The notes under the pieces are model-generated. The model had not been told where the DNA came from. It saw only the letters and a list, made by a program, of their open reading frames with translations, and searched no databases. This document shows positions 42,601-55,999 of a stretch of DNA of 64,000 bases, one piece after another. The DNA is taken from assembly GCA_028829895.1 (NCBI GenBank), contig CM054181.1, positions 62,445,759-62,509,758 of the forward strand. Direction: 5' to 3'. The stretch is from Sinotaia quadrata (lineage: Eukaryota; Mollusca; Gastropoda; Architaenioglossa; Viviparidae). The stretch's first letter is position 1; each line of letters opens with the position of its first letter. The translations under genes and the position numbers were made by a program.

Positions 42601-45600
42601 TGACTCCTCTGATTCACCATCAACTTCCACAGATAATGGTGCAACTAGTCTGCATAGCATGAATGATATGAGCAATGGCACAACCCGAATAGTTACTTTG
42701 GGAGATGGATCCCAGCCTCAACTGGTTACAATGCAATCATTAGAGGGTATTAGTGCTGGAACGCTTCAGGTGATGAGTCTTTTGTATTGTTGCTTATTTG
42801 GTGGTGATCTGCCTAACTTATCCTTCATTGCCACTTGTATGATTTGTGTACAACTACAAGTCTTTAGAGCAATTTTCAATAAATCCCTTCATTATTTCTG
42901 ATAGTATTGTTTCCTATTGTTTACAAGAATGCAATTTTGTTTTCTTTTGTAAAATGGATGTACTATAAGTAGCATATAAACTATTTCAATCATTTCCTGC
43001 AACTAAGCATAAATTTCTTTTTAAAATATGAATTAAAGCATTATTATTAATGTAGCACTCTCATTTTGTGTGTGTGTGTATTATGTAGGTAGTCAAGTTT
43101 TCTCCTAGACACAGTTTTACAATTAAGGATGTCAATAAGAACATGACTGTAACTTACAGTTAACATTTGATCAAACATGTCATTGCATTAAATATATATT
43201 GTCATCTTTGGATAGTTCTTTTCATTTTGTAAATAAACTCATTTGGATTTCTCCTTCAGGTAATGCAGTCGGATGAGGATGGTGTATTGAGTAACACTGG
43301 ACCTCTTATACTGAACACAGCCAACACCTTGCAGACTTTTGCAATTGTTCCTTCAGAAGGACAGAATGGAGAGGTTAACTACTTACTTATTGTTTCTCAA
43401 CCTGACGGCTCTAATAAAGAACTAACAGCCCAGGGTATCTCTCTAGACATGAATGCTGTCCTTGACTTGAAGGAGGAAGCTAGTGAACTCACGGAGGAGA
43501 TCATAGAGGAGGATGGCACAATGAAACGTATTTTGAAAATCATGCCAAGGAGTGCCATATTGTCAGCTGGAACGTCAGAATTGACTTGTCACTACTGTAA
43601 TTATACAAATCCCAAACGGTATCTATTGACGCGTCACATGAAATCTCACTCGCAGGTTCGCCCTTACAAATGCCACATCTGCAACCGAGGCTTCAAGACT
43701 TGTGCTTCACTAACAAATCATGTTAATACGCATACTGGGACTCGACCTCACAAATGCAAACTGTGTGATGCAGCATTTACAACCTCAGGGGAACTTGTGC
43801 GACATGTGCGATACAGACACACATTTGAAAAGCCTCATAAGTGCCCAGAATGTGATTATGCTAGCGTAGAACTCAGCAAATTAAAACGTCATTTGCGATC
43901 TCACACAGGTGAACGTCCATACCAGTGTCCTAGCTGCAGCTATGCAAGTCCAGACACATATAAATTAAAGCGCCACATGAGGATACACACAGGAGAAAAA
44001 CCTTATGAGTGTATTATTTGTAAGGCTAGGTGAGTTATCTTCATACAATGGACATTTAACAAATAATTTTTAGGGAGAAGCAAAACAGAATATATCAAGT
44101 TGCATTACATTACTTTATTGTTAATTATATAATTTAGTATGTAAGCATGTGAGTTTGTATTTTTATTTTTCACGTTTTTATATGTTTATGTGTTACATAA
44201 AGCTGCTTTTGAAAAAAAATTAAAAGTATCTTTTATTTTATCTTGACTCAATAAAAATAGTGTATTTTATTTGTTACTTCTTTATAGATTTGAAATTTAT
44301 TGATCTAAAAAGATTTATAAGCAACCTTTCTAAGTAATCGACATGTTTAAATCTTCTTGTGGAAAAAATAATATATGAACCTTATATTAAACTGTGAGAT
44401 TTTTTAGTATTATTGAAATTAGTGCAAACTAATGCAGTCATTTACAATCAGCAAAGATCAAAATGTGAATTTGAATAAAAAAACTGAAATCTTTAGTACT
44501 GTAGCTTGATACATTGTGCCAATATAAAGAAGTTCATTGAAAAGTACTTAATTTCTAATGATATAATGATTTGGAAAAGTGAAATCCTTAGTGCACAATA
44601 TTCACTCAAAGAAATATATAATAAAAAGTAGATAAAGTGAAAAACAATAGTTTCATTATAATTGTAAAATGAAAGTTGAATGTAAAACATGTTAAAAACC
44701 CTAATCACATGCCATACTAACCTCAAAGAAAATGCATATGGAAAAATAGTTGCATTAAACTTGTGTTTGATTACAATTTCATTGAAAATGAATTGCATTT
44801 AATTACCCTTAAGTATTAGCAAAGCATTTATAATAATTTCATTGTCAAGTAAATCTAAATCTTGATCACATTTCCAAATGTTTAAAAACTGTAAGTTCAT
44901 ATGAAGAAGTGGGACTGTTACTGTTACAAAATATGCCAAGTCAGAAAAACATAACTGAGTTTTTCTTTGTTTTTGTTTTTTTTACAACCAATATTTTGAT
45001 TTAATACAGTAACTGAATATAGACTTAAATTATTAAACAGAGAATGCAATTGACATTTAAAATCATAACAAATTAAAGAACTGAAGATAAATTAATAAAC
45101 AACAATTAATCAAAACCCAACCATATTAGTAAAGACTGCAGTGTGAAACATTTTTCTCCACTAAATGATGAATTAGAGGAAACATTGATTCATCAAAAGA
45201 CTAGTGGGACCAACATGTTTAATTTATGTAATTAAACTTATTTAAGTTGTATAATCTTTTATTCCTTTTGTGAATTATAGGTTTACCCAGTCTAACAGTC
45301 TAAAAGCACACAAACTCATCCACTCAGGAAACAAGCCAGTGTTCCAGTGCCAGTTTTGTCCCACCACCTGTGGGCGTAAGACTGACCTCAAAATTCATAT
45401 GCAGAAACTACATTACAGCAATGAGCCACTCAACTGTCGAAAATGTGGGAACAGCTTTCCAGACAGGTTGAAATTTATGTGATTAAAATAAATTTGGCAA
45501 TTAATTTTCTTTCATATTGATTTTATCACTGATTGGGGTTATAAATTATAAACTATTGCTCATTTTGGTGCTTTCTAAATTTTCTACTGCACATGCTAAG

Positions 45601-48600
45601 CCAACCAAGATAATTAAAATCTGCCATTAATTGTAATTCAACCTTTAAACTTTTCTGTGGCATATGATATAGCTGTTTAATTTGTATAGCAAATTATTTT
45701 GAAAAGATTAGACCACTGTACATTAGTTTTAAATTTATATTTTAAACTTATAAATTATAGTTGGACCCTTGACTTTTGCTCATTATATTTATATATATTT
45801 ATATATACATATCTGACATGACAAATTTTTCACTGCACAGAAATAATTCGGTCTTTCTCAAAATGTATTTGCATTATAAATGCTGTTGCTTGAGATATCT
45901 TTTGTTTCTTCATGGTACTGTTTTGTGTTTCAATTGGAATTGGTTTTACCACAAAGGTGCTTGGAACTGGGATTGCTATTACCTGATTTGTCTCCCTTTG
46001 CCATTACATCTCACTTTGTCATTGTAGACTACACTCTACTTTTATTAATTTATCCTATGCTTAATTTTAGCCTTACTTAATTTCCTTATGTGTCCGCTAC
46101 ATTAGAGTGACATTCTCCTTTAATCGATAGAATAAAGGTAATCACATTGTTACTATTTATGTTATCATACTAGTAGTTAATGCTCGGTTGTGAAGAAAGT
46201 ATGCTAACTGTTTCCAAGAGTCATTTAATATGTGCAGCAAAGGCACCAAATTTAAACTTTGAACAGCGACATAATGATATGGGATTATTAAAATTAGAAA
46301 GAAGTAGACAGTAATTATCACAAGGAAAAGACTCTTTCTTTTACACCTTCTATTTTAAACCTGCTAATTTAGCAGACAGTACCTTTTAACAAGCCTCCTC
46401 AAAAATCTTTATAATTATTTTTCTTTTACTGACCTCCATGACTTGTTGTTGCTTTTAATCCCATAGCACACATGACATAGACTAACACACTGTAATATGC
46501 TCTCTTCCTCTCATGATCATATTTTTATTTATAATTAATAATTAAATTCTCAAATTAAAACTCTGTTGTTATAAATGCTTATAGTTACTAATAATACAAT
46601 GAACGTGTCAAGTAATATTTAACAGCAAAAATTATATTTTTAAATACCTTCTTATTTCTTGTTACACGTAATACTAATTTTATTTTTTATATTTTTGATT
46701 GTGCAATTGAATATTTTTAAACTTAAACTGTTTATGATCACTATTTTTCTAATTAAACAATTTACATTCATCCATTTTTCCTAAAGTCAGGCCAGACCAT
46801 ACATTTCGACTGCTTCTGAGTTATTTACATTTTCAGACAAGATGTGCTTATAGTTTATGACCAAATCCATAAAATTAGACCAATTAAATATTTAAAAAAT
46901 AATAATTTTAAATTCTTTAATATGTTTGGCATTTGTAACACTTTACTTTTTCAAAATCCATTTATAATTACAGCTGCTTTTAATTTTTTATTAAGGTCAC
47001 CCATACAATTTTTTTTTTAGCAGCAAAATAACCTGACAGGCTCCCACATCACGTTAATAGGTTATCTGTCAGAATAGAGGTTAAAAACTGTTTTAGGTTC
47101 ATTAGCAGTATCAACAGCAATTGCAGTGTCATGTTAAATAAGAGAGCACATTCTATTTTTAATCTTCAGGTACACTTTCAAGATCCATATGAAGACACAT
47201 GAAGGTGAGAAATGCTACAAATGTGATGAATGTGACTATGCAGCATGCTCTCAGCGGCATTTAGAATCCCACATTTTAACCCATTCTGGTCATAAACCAT
47301 TTGAATGTGACCAGTGTGAACATGCCTTTAGGCAGAAACAGCTTCTCAAGCGACATAAAAATCTGCACCACACAACAGACTATCAACCACCTCCACCACG
47401 TGACAAGAACCATGACTGCACAGCTTGTGACAAGTCATTTACCCATCGTGGAAATCTTGTACGACATATGGCTCAGCATACTTGTGACTTGTCTGAAGAT
47501 GATAATGCTTCTGGGGATGGTGAGTTGTGCAGTATATATACATAAAGCTTTGACATTTTAAAGTTAATTTTTTTGGTATGAATTTCAAAGTACTAATGGC
47601 ACCATTAATAACATTAATAATTTCTAAATTGATTGTGAAGATTTTTTTCTTTCATGGTTACAATCAAGAAAATGTTACAATAATGTATTGATTGTAACAC
47701 CCTAACCCCAATAATACCTGTTCATGTACACAGTCTGAATTTATTTTTTTTGAGTTGACATAAATGGCATTGTGTATGCTGACTTAAATTGGATACATGC
47801 TTTCTGTTTGAATTATAATTTTTAAACTACCACACTGTTTCAGATATACTTTCTGAATAAAAGCATGTTCGCATATGTCATAATTGATAAATTAAAAAAA
47901 TTGAGAATCTATCTTAATAAATGAAGAAACTAACTAGAGCAGTTTTTGAATGCATACATAAATGCAGCCTCATGCTTTAAAATGCATACTTTTACAAGCA
48001 GTGTAATTTTGCTTATAAATGAAAATTGGCAGCCATAATTTAGACTTCCTTTATCAACAGAATTCAAACCTTTTGAGCTTAAAATGAAAGTTGAAGAACC
48101 TCTTCCAGATGAGAGTTATAGAATAAAGTCAGATGATAAAATAATTTGTGTTTTCTGTATTTAAATTTATTGTCAATTTCACATAGTGAATGCATTGAAC
48201 TGATGAGACAAATAAATGATACTGCATAATAAAATGAGTATGTCACAGTTCTAAAGGCAGAGTCCATGAATGAAGAATCAATTAGAAAAGATGTTCCTTT
48301 ATGAATAAAAAATCTGCAAAAGAACAGAATAGTTGAAAAGTATTTACTTATGTCATAACACTTAATGACAATGACAACAAGGACAATGTTAATGTCTAAT
48401 ATTACCTGTTTGCCTTATGTACCCCATTTTAAGTCAAAGTTTGCTGCCAAAATATTGACCAATCTTTTCTTTGAAAAACAGAAGTTAACATTATTTACAG
48501 TATGTTTTATTTAATTAGCCTTTGTTGTAAGCACCACCAAGTATTTGTATAGATGATAAAAAGAAATAGCAGATTAGAAAATTCATTAAATTTGTGTTTG

Positions 48601-51600
48601 TGTGAAATATAAAAAATTTCTTGCAGTAAATTATTTAAAATAAAAAATAACTTATATGAGAAAATGTACAAAGTAATAATAATATATATTTTGTGTATGT
48701 GTATGATTGTGAGAAGATTATTTTTAACAGAATAATCCACAACAGATACCAATTTAGCTCGTGTTTTAAAACCTGAATCCATGTTAGTTCCTAGTCAGGT
48801 GACATATTGTCACCTTGTGTCATTCCTTTTCTAGCAGGTGGCATGTCAGATGGTGGGTCTTTGCGGACTGTGACTGCAGATCACATCTTGCATGGAGACT
48901 TAATGCAGGAATGGCGCGAGGGAAAACTGGGTAATGCACCCCAGGTAGTCATTGTTCATCCTGATGGACGTATTGAAGAGGTTACTCCCAGATTGCAGGT
49001 AATTCTGGTAAAAAATATTTAGAGTGGATTATAAGTTTCTGGCTTATAATAAAGGCTTTGTTGTTTCACTTAAGTTACAAGAAGTGCTGGTTATTCCAGA
49101 ACTAAATATTTTGCTTATTCACATATGTGAGGAACTGCTTAATTCAGAGATGTGATAATCTAAGAGTTTTCTTGAATTATATGAGATGGTGGTTAATTCA
49201 AATCTCTGAATAGAAAAAGTTTTGCTATCATATATCATAAGAGTTATTTCTGCTTCTGGTGTATGGTACTGGTTAATCTAGAACTTTAAATATCTAAGAA
49301 TTATTCTTGCTTGTGATGATTAAAGTACTGATTGATCTACTGTAAATGTCTAAAAGTTTTTCTTACTTGAGATATGTGAGGTGCTGGTTAATCCAGAACT
49401 GTAATTAAATATCTAAGAATTGTTAAAAGGTACCAGTGCTGGTAAATCTGGAACTGTATATAAATATCTAAGAGCTGTTAAAAGTTATGAGTGTTGGTTA
49501 ATGACCTTTTCCAGGAGCTCTGAAGACACATCTTTTTCATTAGCCAAAAAGCAGCACTGTTTTGTGTCATAGTTCAAGCTGTGCATTTGTAAATTCATTT
49601 TTGTTTGTCTTTTGCAGATACAGTTATTTGTTATGCTATTTGTGATTTCTTTTTATTGATACTTTACAAAAAGTTATTTGTCATTTTGCCTGTAGATTCA
49701 TTGTTTTTGTTAAAATATTTTAGTTTTCTTATGGGTTTAAATAGTTTGTATAAAATCCTTTGTATGTTATATGTAATTATTGTAAAGCACTTTGAGCTTT
49801 ATAAAAGTGATGTGTTATGTTCTTTATCATCATCACCATCATCATTGTCATCATCATCATCCAGTAAAAGCTCTCCTCATAATTAGTATTTTTCATCCAT
49901 TTAAATTTTTCATTTATTTTCACTCTTTGTTAATTGTGTTCCATGATGCATGCCTGTTGGTGTTTCTTGTCAAGTTAAAATTAGAATTTCACCAAATTTA
50001 ACAGGTTTTTCACATTATTGTAAATAGGGATTATCACATACCCTGTACCTTTTACTCAGCATTGTTATAATAGAGGTCATCAGAGATTTAAAAAACCACT
50101 TACCAACAACCATTGAAAATTGGCGGGTCTGAAATTGCCCACTTGTAGATCAAATGAGACAGTTAGTCCTCTTTATTTCTCATCATCTCTCTGTAGATGC
50201 TCTTTCAACCATGTCTGCTACTGTTAGTAATCAAATTGTTTGTATGTGCTTATAATAATTTTTGGTGCTGTTTGCAGATGCCACCTGATCGCACTGTAAA
50301 TGATTTGTTGGCCTCTGTGGAAGGACAGTCAAAGGCAGACAGTTCAGGTAGCACATCAGAGGAAGAAACTGCAGAAAGGAAGGAATCTTTAAATTCTTCT
50401 AAAGAGAAACGCCTATCAGTAGTTCGTCTCGAATCCATGGATAGTGAAGATGATGGCAACGTGAGTTTATCCCTATACTTTTACAGGTTTTGACTAAGGC
50501 TTGCAGGATTGTTACTTTTAGACTTAATTTTGAATTTTACTATACACTCATTTTGTATGAAATAAACATACAGCAGGTATTTGGAACTCAGGCACATTAA
50601 TCTTAACCATCTTGACAGAATTAAGAAATTGTTTTTTTGTTAATTTTGGCATTGTTGAAAAAAAGCCCACCTAGATTTATTAAAATACAAGTTAAATTTC
50701 ATGTGATTATTCAGTATTCAGGTATGATAATTGCAGTATTATTCTAATAAAATAACACTGTACTGGTAGCGTACAGGTGATCCATCTGCAAGTTGAAGAG
50801 AAAACTACTTTTTTTTTGCATCAGTAATAAACTATCTTACTTAGTAAGACATTTAATTAGTATTGATATTTTAAATGGTTAAATTTTCTTTACTATACAA
50901 ATAGTACTTTAGATATGACCTAAGCGAGACCAAAGTATTCATTTGATAACTGAAATATCAGATATGGGATACTCATAAAAAAAACAAAATGGTGGTGCAT
51001 ATTTACATGGATTGAACACATAGTAATCTCTTAGAAAATCAAGCATTTGAACCAATACATTTTTACTTGCTCACTACATATACATTCCAGAGTACTGAGT
51101 GTCTCAAATATAAGAAAAATATAAGAAAGTGCCTTTGCTGGGCAAGTTGGGAAAACTTAACTATTCAACAGTGAATTTAAAAATTTACAGTCGGGTCTTA
51201 CATTATGGTAGTCTACACTTATGGCAACTCACAGACATGAATGAGCCCATAAGACCCTTTCACTTTTAATACTTCAATTTCAAATTAAATTTCAAAATGC
51301 ATGTGTATGTAATTGTTGTGACATTTATTCAGTATTTGCTGTTGAACAAGATGAACTAGGTCATGTGGATAAATAGCAGATGTACATTGGTTGTCACTGA
51401 CACTGACATACAGAATTTGTCTTATAATATTTGGTTAGTGTATAAATTCCTAACCTACATGCAAAATTGGGTTACAGAAGTCCTAAAGAATGGAACTTCT
51501 TTTGCAACCTTAGACTGATTATATTATTTATTATTTATTAATCTGAGAATGTTTACGATATATTTTTAATGGATGAATAACAAATCAACCTGATAATTTA

Positions 51601-54600
51601 CCTCATCTCTTTAAAGATGTGTGGAAATCTGGAACTAGTTTTTAATTTTTTATTCACTTTTTTTAAAAAACACAAATATTTATTTCAAAAAGCTTTTTTT
51701 TCTACCATGGTGATTACTAACTACTTTGTTTTGTTAGGATGTGAATTTTAGTGAAAGAAAAGAGTAATCATAGAGACACACAAGTCCGTGATGTATATGC
51801 AAAATATATAGATATTTACTGTTGCATGATATTTAGCATATCATCTAATTTTAATTTTCTTTATTATATTCAAATTCTCCCCCTCCCTCCATCCCATCCC
51901 AACTCTTATAAACTTATACATTTATGAAAGCATACACCTTAAAGCAATATTTTAAAAACTTATTTATATGGTAGGGCACCTTTATTTGCACATTAAATTT
52001 TTTTTTGTACCTTTTAGCAACGCGAAGCAGGCACACAGGTGGAATTGGAATCCGACTCTGAAGAAAGCAGTGAAAATGAGGTTGAAAGGCAAAGTCTCTC
52101 AGTGGTTCAACATGTGAAGAAGAGTCTGGGTGCAGATCATTTATTAAATGACTTGGTACCATCACGGGGTCGCAGTGAGGTTGGAGGCCTGCATGCTGCT
52201 TTGGAAGGAAGGACTGTTCCCATTTTCTCAACATCAAACTCTGTGGAAGTGGATCATGTCATAGCATCTTTGCCCATTGATGCCACTCCTGTTTCGGTAA
52301 CACTTGAGCCAGAGCAGCCTCAGCAGCTTTCAGGCCAGGTATGAGATTGTAACATACTAGATGTTGTGTACTTTCTGTCTTTTTTTTTCCTTGTAATATT
52401 TTTTTTTTGGTGTACTTTCTTTTTTTCCCCCCTTGTAACATATTAGATGTTGTATACTTTCTGTCTTTCTTTTTCCTTGTAATGTTTTTTGGTGTACTTT
52501 CTTTCTTTTTCCCTTGTACCATGTTTGATGCTGTGCACACTCATACTTTCTTTTTCCTTATGTTCAATTGGGAGCAGCTTTCTAACATTTTTTTTTTCTT
52601 TTGTGAAAGGTCAGGTTTTCTCTTCACAGTGCCATTATAGAAAGTGACATTTCTGCAAAATTTTCTTAGCTAATTATCGGGAAGTGTTTGCAAAGCAGAT
52701 TTTTGTGGCTGCTTTATAATTCTATGATGAGAAGAAAAGAAAGTCCCTGAAGGGAAGCACATCAGATTTTACCACAGACTAAATTCTGTAGTCTGAAGTG
52801 CTCTCAGTATTTGTATTAGAATACAGTTTCATATAACAATTTCTAGAATAATTATAAATCTGTTAATAAGGATGACATTGGTCTTGTTTTAAGCTTAAAG
52901 AACTTAACATTCTTTAATTTTTATTGTTCATTAGAATTCTTTTTTTTTTTAAAGTTCACACAAGTAGGTTCACTTAAGAAGTCAGAAATTCTGTGCTAAA
53001 TACCTGTATTTACAATGGAATACTTTCGTCTAACTAATGGTAGCAACAGAAACTCCACTCCAAGGGCTGTAATTGATATTCCTTCACCTCAAGAGGCAGA
53101 TGTTACTTGCACTGTATAGTGATCTCATTGATGGTTGTATTATCCCTTAAATTTGTAAATTCTGGTCTCAGGAACTACATCATGTACAATTAGAACTATA
53201 AAATATGAAAAGACTTTTAAAAAAATTCTAAGTTGTAACTTACACATCACTTTTTAATTAAAACTAATAGTTAGATCAGCAGAATGCTTGCTACACCTTG
53301 TTTTGTTTAGTAACATATCTATGTTTTTTGTGTTGATAGATGAAGCTCATTTTGCTATGAGTTTTACAATGTGCTAAGTTGCATTTAAGCTAAGCTAGTA
53401 TTTATAGTTACATATTTGATTTGTTTTCTATGCTTTATTTTATTTGTAATATTACACATTTTAGTTTTCTGTCTTAAAGAGCAAGTATAGTCAAATCTTT
53501 TATATATGCAAAAAATGGGATAAACTGTCTACTCAGGCATGATGTGATGTAAGAGCTATCATTAAAAAAAAAACTGGCCATGCATTTATTGAATTTCAAA
53601 GAAATTCAAATATATTGTATATTAACAGATTGATATTTGTTTGTATTATGTAATGTTTAATTTTTTTTAAATCTTAAACTTTCCACCATTGATTTCCTGG
53701 AAATCTTGACACCTGGATTTTAGCACAGAATTCCTCCAAGAAACCCATAGCAATCCCATAATTCTTTGCCATTACTGCACATTCATCTGTTTCATCACAG
53801 ACACAGCTCACACTGCAATCGGACAAGAGTTCTCGGGTCAGGCAGACAGAGGTGTCATTGGGAGCTGGGACCAGACAGCGTATCTTAGTAACTGTTGCTG
53901 GTAGGCCTGTTAGTTCTGCAACAGCAGTATCACCTATGGTCAAAACTGTGACTGTGATGCCAGGAGAGATGCCATCAATGGAAAAGAAAACAAGGTCAGT
54001 TGCTTTTAAAAAGAATGTTTATAGATATATAGGTATTGGTATGTATGTATATTTTTCTATCATTCAACAAGAGAAATTATAACGGATTGCTAATTTTTTT
54101 TCTAGGATGATACCGAGTAATTATGGCTAATTACAAACTTTCTCTTGCACACATGAATGTTCACACATTAACATGGAGACTAATGTCAAAACATTCAGGC
54201 AGAGGACAGTCTAAGTGGCATATATGTGGAAATATTAAATAGTCAGAAGCAGCTAACTAATGTCAATTTAAACATCAAGTAGATGTTTTTCTCTGCTTAC
54301 AGGTGGATTGATTCTAGTCAGCATTATATGACATAAAATCAGTATTAAATAAAAATATCATTTACTCTGCATTTCCTTGTTGTTTCTCATTATCTCTCAT
54401 TTATTTGTTACTTACTACTCAAACTGAGTTGACAGGCCTGCCTGGGGCCACAGTTTTTCTTTGAAATTTCAGTGATTCACTCTAAAGTGTACTATGACAG
54501 TGTAGATATTCACAACTACAAGACTGGTTGGTTGTGAATGCTCATTCAAATGAATGAAACTGACTCATTTAAATGTTTATGACTCAGAAACTGCCCTGAA

Positions 54601-55031
54601 ATATGGTATATACATAAGCAAGCATGCACATTAATTGTAACATCTTGCATTGTGCTTTGGAGCACTTTTTTTCTATAATATTGATAATTAGAGTCATACT
54701 CTTTTAATTTTTTCTGTCATCACTTAGTTCTTACTTTCATCCCATTGATGAGTTTCTTTCGACATGGGCATGAATTTCTTTGAAAACAAAACACTTTTAA
54801 CACTTATTAATTTCAACAGAGGCTTTCTCATCATCAAAATGGGAGACCTTTTTTTTTTCGCTTATCAGTTTAAAAGAAAGGGTTTCTGCTATGAGAATAT
54901 GTTTAAATTACAATCTTTCTTTGGTTTTGTTGTGTTTCAGAAACTTGAGAAAAAAGGATGATGTTGAGCATGAAATACCAGCCAAACGGACACGAAAGGC
55001 TCTGACAGATCAAAGATACACCTACATTTAA
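39329..55031 (+). CDS. CTCF: CTCF-type 11-zinc-finger DNA-binding protein
   Basis: CTCF binds insulators and halts cohesin to form chromatin loops (family knowledge). Seen here: 11 coding exons joined at GT-AG sites with phase kept throughout, 3105 bases, 1034 residues plus TAA (human CTCF has 727). Residues 1-390 form a low-complexity Ser/Asp/Gly-rich N-terminus; about 393-703 hold 11 zinc fingers; 704-1034 are an acidic, Ser-rich tail ending in a basic cluster (PAKRTRK). Fingers 3-5 keep the CTCF recognition helices [17 protein letters not shown] and PDTYKLKRH, and finger 10 has RQKQLL. Start: ATG at 39329 with in-frame TAA five codons upstream. Recognised from finger order, helices and linkers, not from a search; a CTCF paralogue is the alternative. 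Its introns hold no recognised genes. Confidence 0.92.
41528..41794 (+). CDS. CTCF: CTCF coding exon 2
   Basis: 89 codons, phase 0 on both sides. Encodes [17 protein letters not shown] and [20 protein letters not shown], a Gly/Asp turn-rich motif that recurs in exon 3 as IVTLGDGSQ. No domain recognised. Donor gtaagg. Confidence 0.85.
42533..42769 (+). CDS. CTCF: CTCF coding exon 3
   Basis: 79 codons, phase 0 on both sides. Begins [16 protein letters not shown], then an acidic Ser/Thr run, then [18 protein letters not shown]. Donor gtgatg. Confidence 0.83.
43260..44029 (+). CDS. CTCF: CTCF coding exon 4 (fingers 1-5, start of 6)
   Basis: The largest exon. About 108 residues lead to finger 1 ([17 protein letters not shown]), finger 2 ([17 protein letters not shown]), finger 3 ([17 protein letters not shown]), finger 4 ([17 protein letters not shown]) and finger 5 ([17 protein letters not shown]). 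TGEKPYEC opens finger 6. Helices of fingers 3-5, which read the CTCF core motif, are nearly as in vertebrates. Phase 2 at AG|gtgagt. Confidence 0.96.
45281..45466 (+). CDS. CTCF: CTCF coding exon 5 (fingers 6-8)
   Basis: Completes finger 6 ([15 protein letters not shown]), then finger 7 ([17 protein letters not shown]) and the first half of finger 8 ([10 protein letters not shown]). Finger 6 has 3 residues between its histidines where human CTCF has a longer spacing. Phase 2 in and out; donor gttgaa. Confidence 0.95.
47170..47519 (+). CDS. CTCF: CTCF coding exon 6 (fingers 8-11)
   Basis: Finishes finger 8 ([10 protein letters not shown]), then finger 9 ([17 protein letters not shown]), finger 10 ([17 protein letters not shown]), a Pro-rich linker ([10 protein letters not shown]) and finger 11 ([17 protein letters not shown]). 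Finger 11 is a complete C2H2, whereas human finger 11 is C2HC. Then an acidic tail begins ([10 protein letters not shown]). Donor gtgagt, phase 1. Confidence 0.95.
48838..48998 (+). CDS. CTCF: CTCF coding exon 7
   Basis: Encodes [20 protein letters not shown] then [18 protein letters not shown]. No domain recognised. A tandem acceptor (tag-cag) allows a start at 48835 as well, adding one Ala codon. Donor gtaatt, phase 0. Confidence 0.82.
49060..49505. repeat. Degenerate tandem repeat in CTCF intron 7
   Basis: Six or so diverged units of about 70 bp with GTGCTGGTTAATCCAGAACT and AATATCTAAGAATT. Confidence 0.65.
50278..50460 (+). CDS. CTCF: CTCF coding exon 8
   Basis: 61 codons, phase 0 on both sides. 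Encodes [16 protein letters not shown], then a Ser/Glu/Lys-rich stretch ([15 protein letters not shown]) ending in [10 protein letters not shown]. Acidic Ser clusters look like possible casein kinase 2 sites. Donor gtgagt. Confidence 0.85.
52018..52338 (+). CDS. CTCF: CTCF coding exon 9
   Basis: 107 codons, phase 0 on both sides. Starts [20 protein letters not shown], acidic, then [18 protein letters not shown] and [17 protein letters not shown]. No domain recognised. Donor gtatga. Confidence 0.85.
52345..52545. repeat. Pyrimidine-rich tandem duplication
   Basis: Two units of about 95 bp with ACATATTAGATGTTG, TACTTTCTGTCTTTC and CCTTGTAATRTTTT, directly after CTCF exon 9. Confidence 0.75.
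53801..53994 (+). CDS. CTCF: CTCF coding exon 10
   Basis: Begins [19 protein letters not shown], followed by [20 protein letters not shown]. The frame is closed just upstream by TAA, so the tttcatcacag acceptor at 53800 sets the start. Donor gtcagt, phase 2. An antisense open frame across this exon is taken as chance. Confidence 0.8.
54941..55031 (+). CDS. CTCF: CTCF coding exon 11 (stop codon)
   Basis: Acceptor tgtgtttcag; completes Arg, then [20 protein letters not shown] and the C-terminus DQRYTYI before TAA at 55029-55031. The Lys/Arg cluster could act as a nuclear localisation signal (inference). Confidence 0.85.
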
Positions 55032-55355
55032 GATCATTTCATTTTTATTGTATTACTGGAGGTAAACAATTTTTTTTTCTGGTTATAATTCATGTAACTA
55101 CAAATTTAATATACAGTACAAATTTTAAACATTTTCTTTCATGAATGCTTCAGCTTGAAATTAGGAAAAATTAGTAAGAAGTTGTTTCTTTGGTATTTAT
55201 AAATTTGATAAGGAATGTAAATGTGCTATATAGTATTGCAGTTAAGGTGGATCTTAATTTTTAATGGAATAATTTTGAGCAATTATTGTTGGTTACACAA
55301 TTTCTAATTTTAATAACATGAGCTTCCTATTTGGCTCATGTGTATTTCTATGTAC

Positions 55356-55361
55356 AATAAA
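55356..55361 (+). terminator. CTCF: Candidate CTCF polyadenylation signal
   Basis: First good AATAAA after the stop codon, about 325 bp downstream, followed within 35 bp by a GT/T-rich stretch. Further AATAAA copies at 56420 and in a cluster at 56797-56953 could serve longer transcripts. Confidence 0.35.
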
Positions 55362-55999
55362 TTGGTAGTTTCTTGCAGCATTAACTGTTTGTTTTTTTAA
55401 AATGTATTTTACAGGTAGAATCTGCATTCCACATCTTTCCAAGGGCAGCTTTGCAGAAAACTATTACATGTTTATAAGTCTGCAGTAGTTTCATCTTTAT
55501 GATTTTTTTCTTTATGTGTGTGTGTATGACTTTGATTTTCATCAACATTTGCTTCATTAATGTGAGCACTGAATACAAATGTTTCCATTTTGGCGTGTTG
55601 AATCTGTGATACTCTACAACGCTAATGCCTGAATCTTTTTTGTTGAAAGGACTGAGTAGTTGTTATACATCAAAACTTGAGTATTTATTTGTTGTGGCTC
55701 GTGAAAATGAATGTGTATATTATTTATCTTTGTAATGGTGTTTCAGATGACCATATCAGACTGGGATTGAGCTGCGAATGTGATCTGAATTTTTGCATAA
55801 TAATTGCAATCAAGTACTGTTTGTTTGAAATTTGCGAATTTGAATTTTTTATGTCATTTTCTTCTTTGATTATTACTCTTTTTTGTTGTTTTCACAGTTT
55901 TATTATTTTCTATATGTGATTATTGTGATCTTAAATATAAATGTTAATGTTTTATGTATTTGCATTGTATCATTATAAAAGAGAGAAAATGTGTTTGCA

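Noticed and set aside
53674..53943. 89-codon minus-strand open frame
   Set aside because: Antisense to CTCF exon 10, which has phase and splice support; no family recognised on the minus strand.
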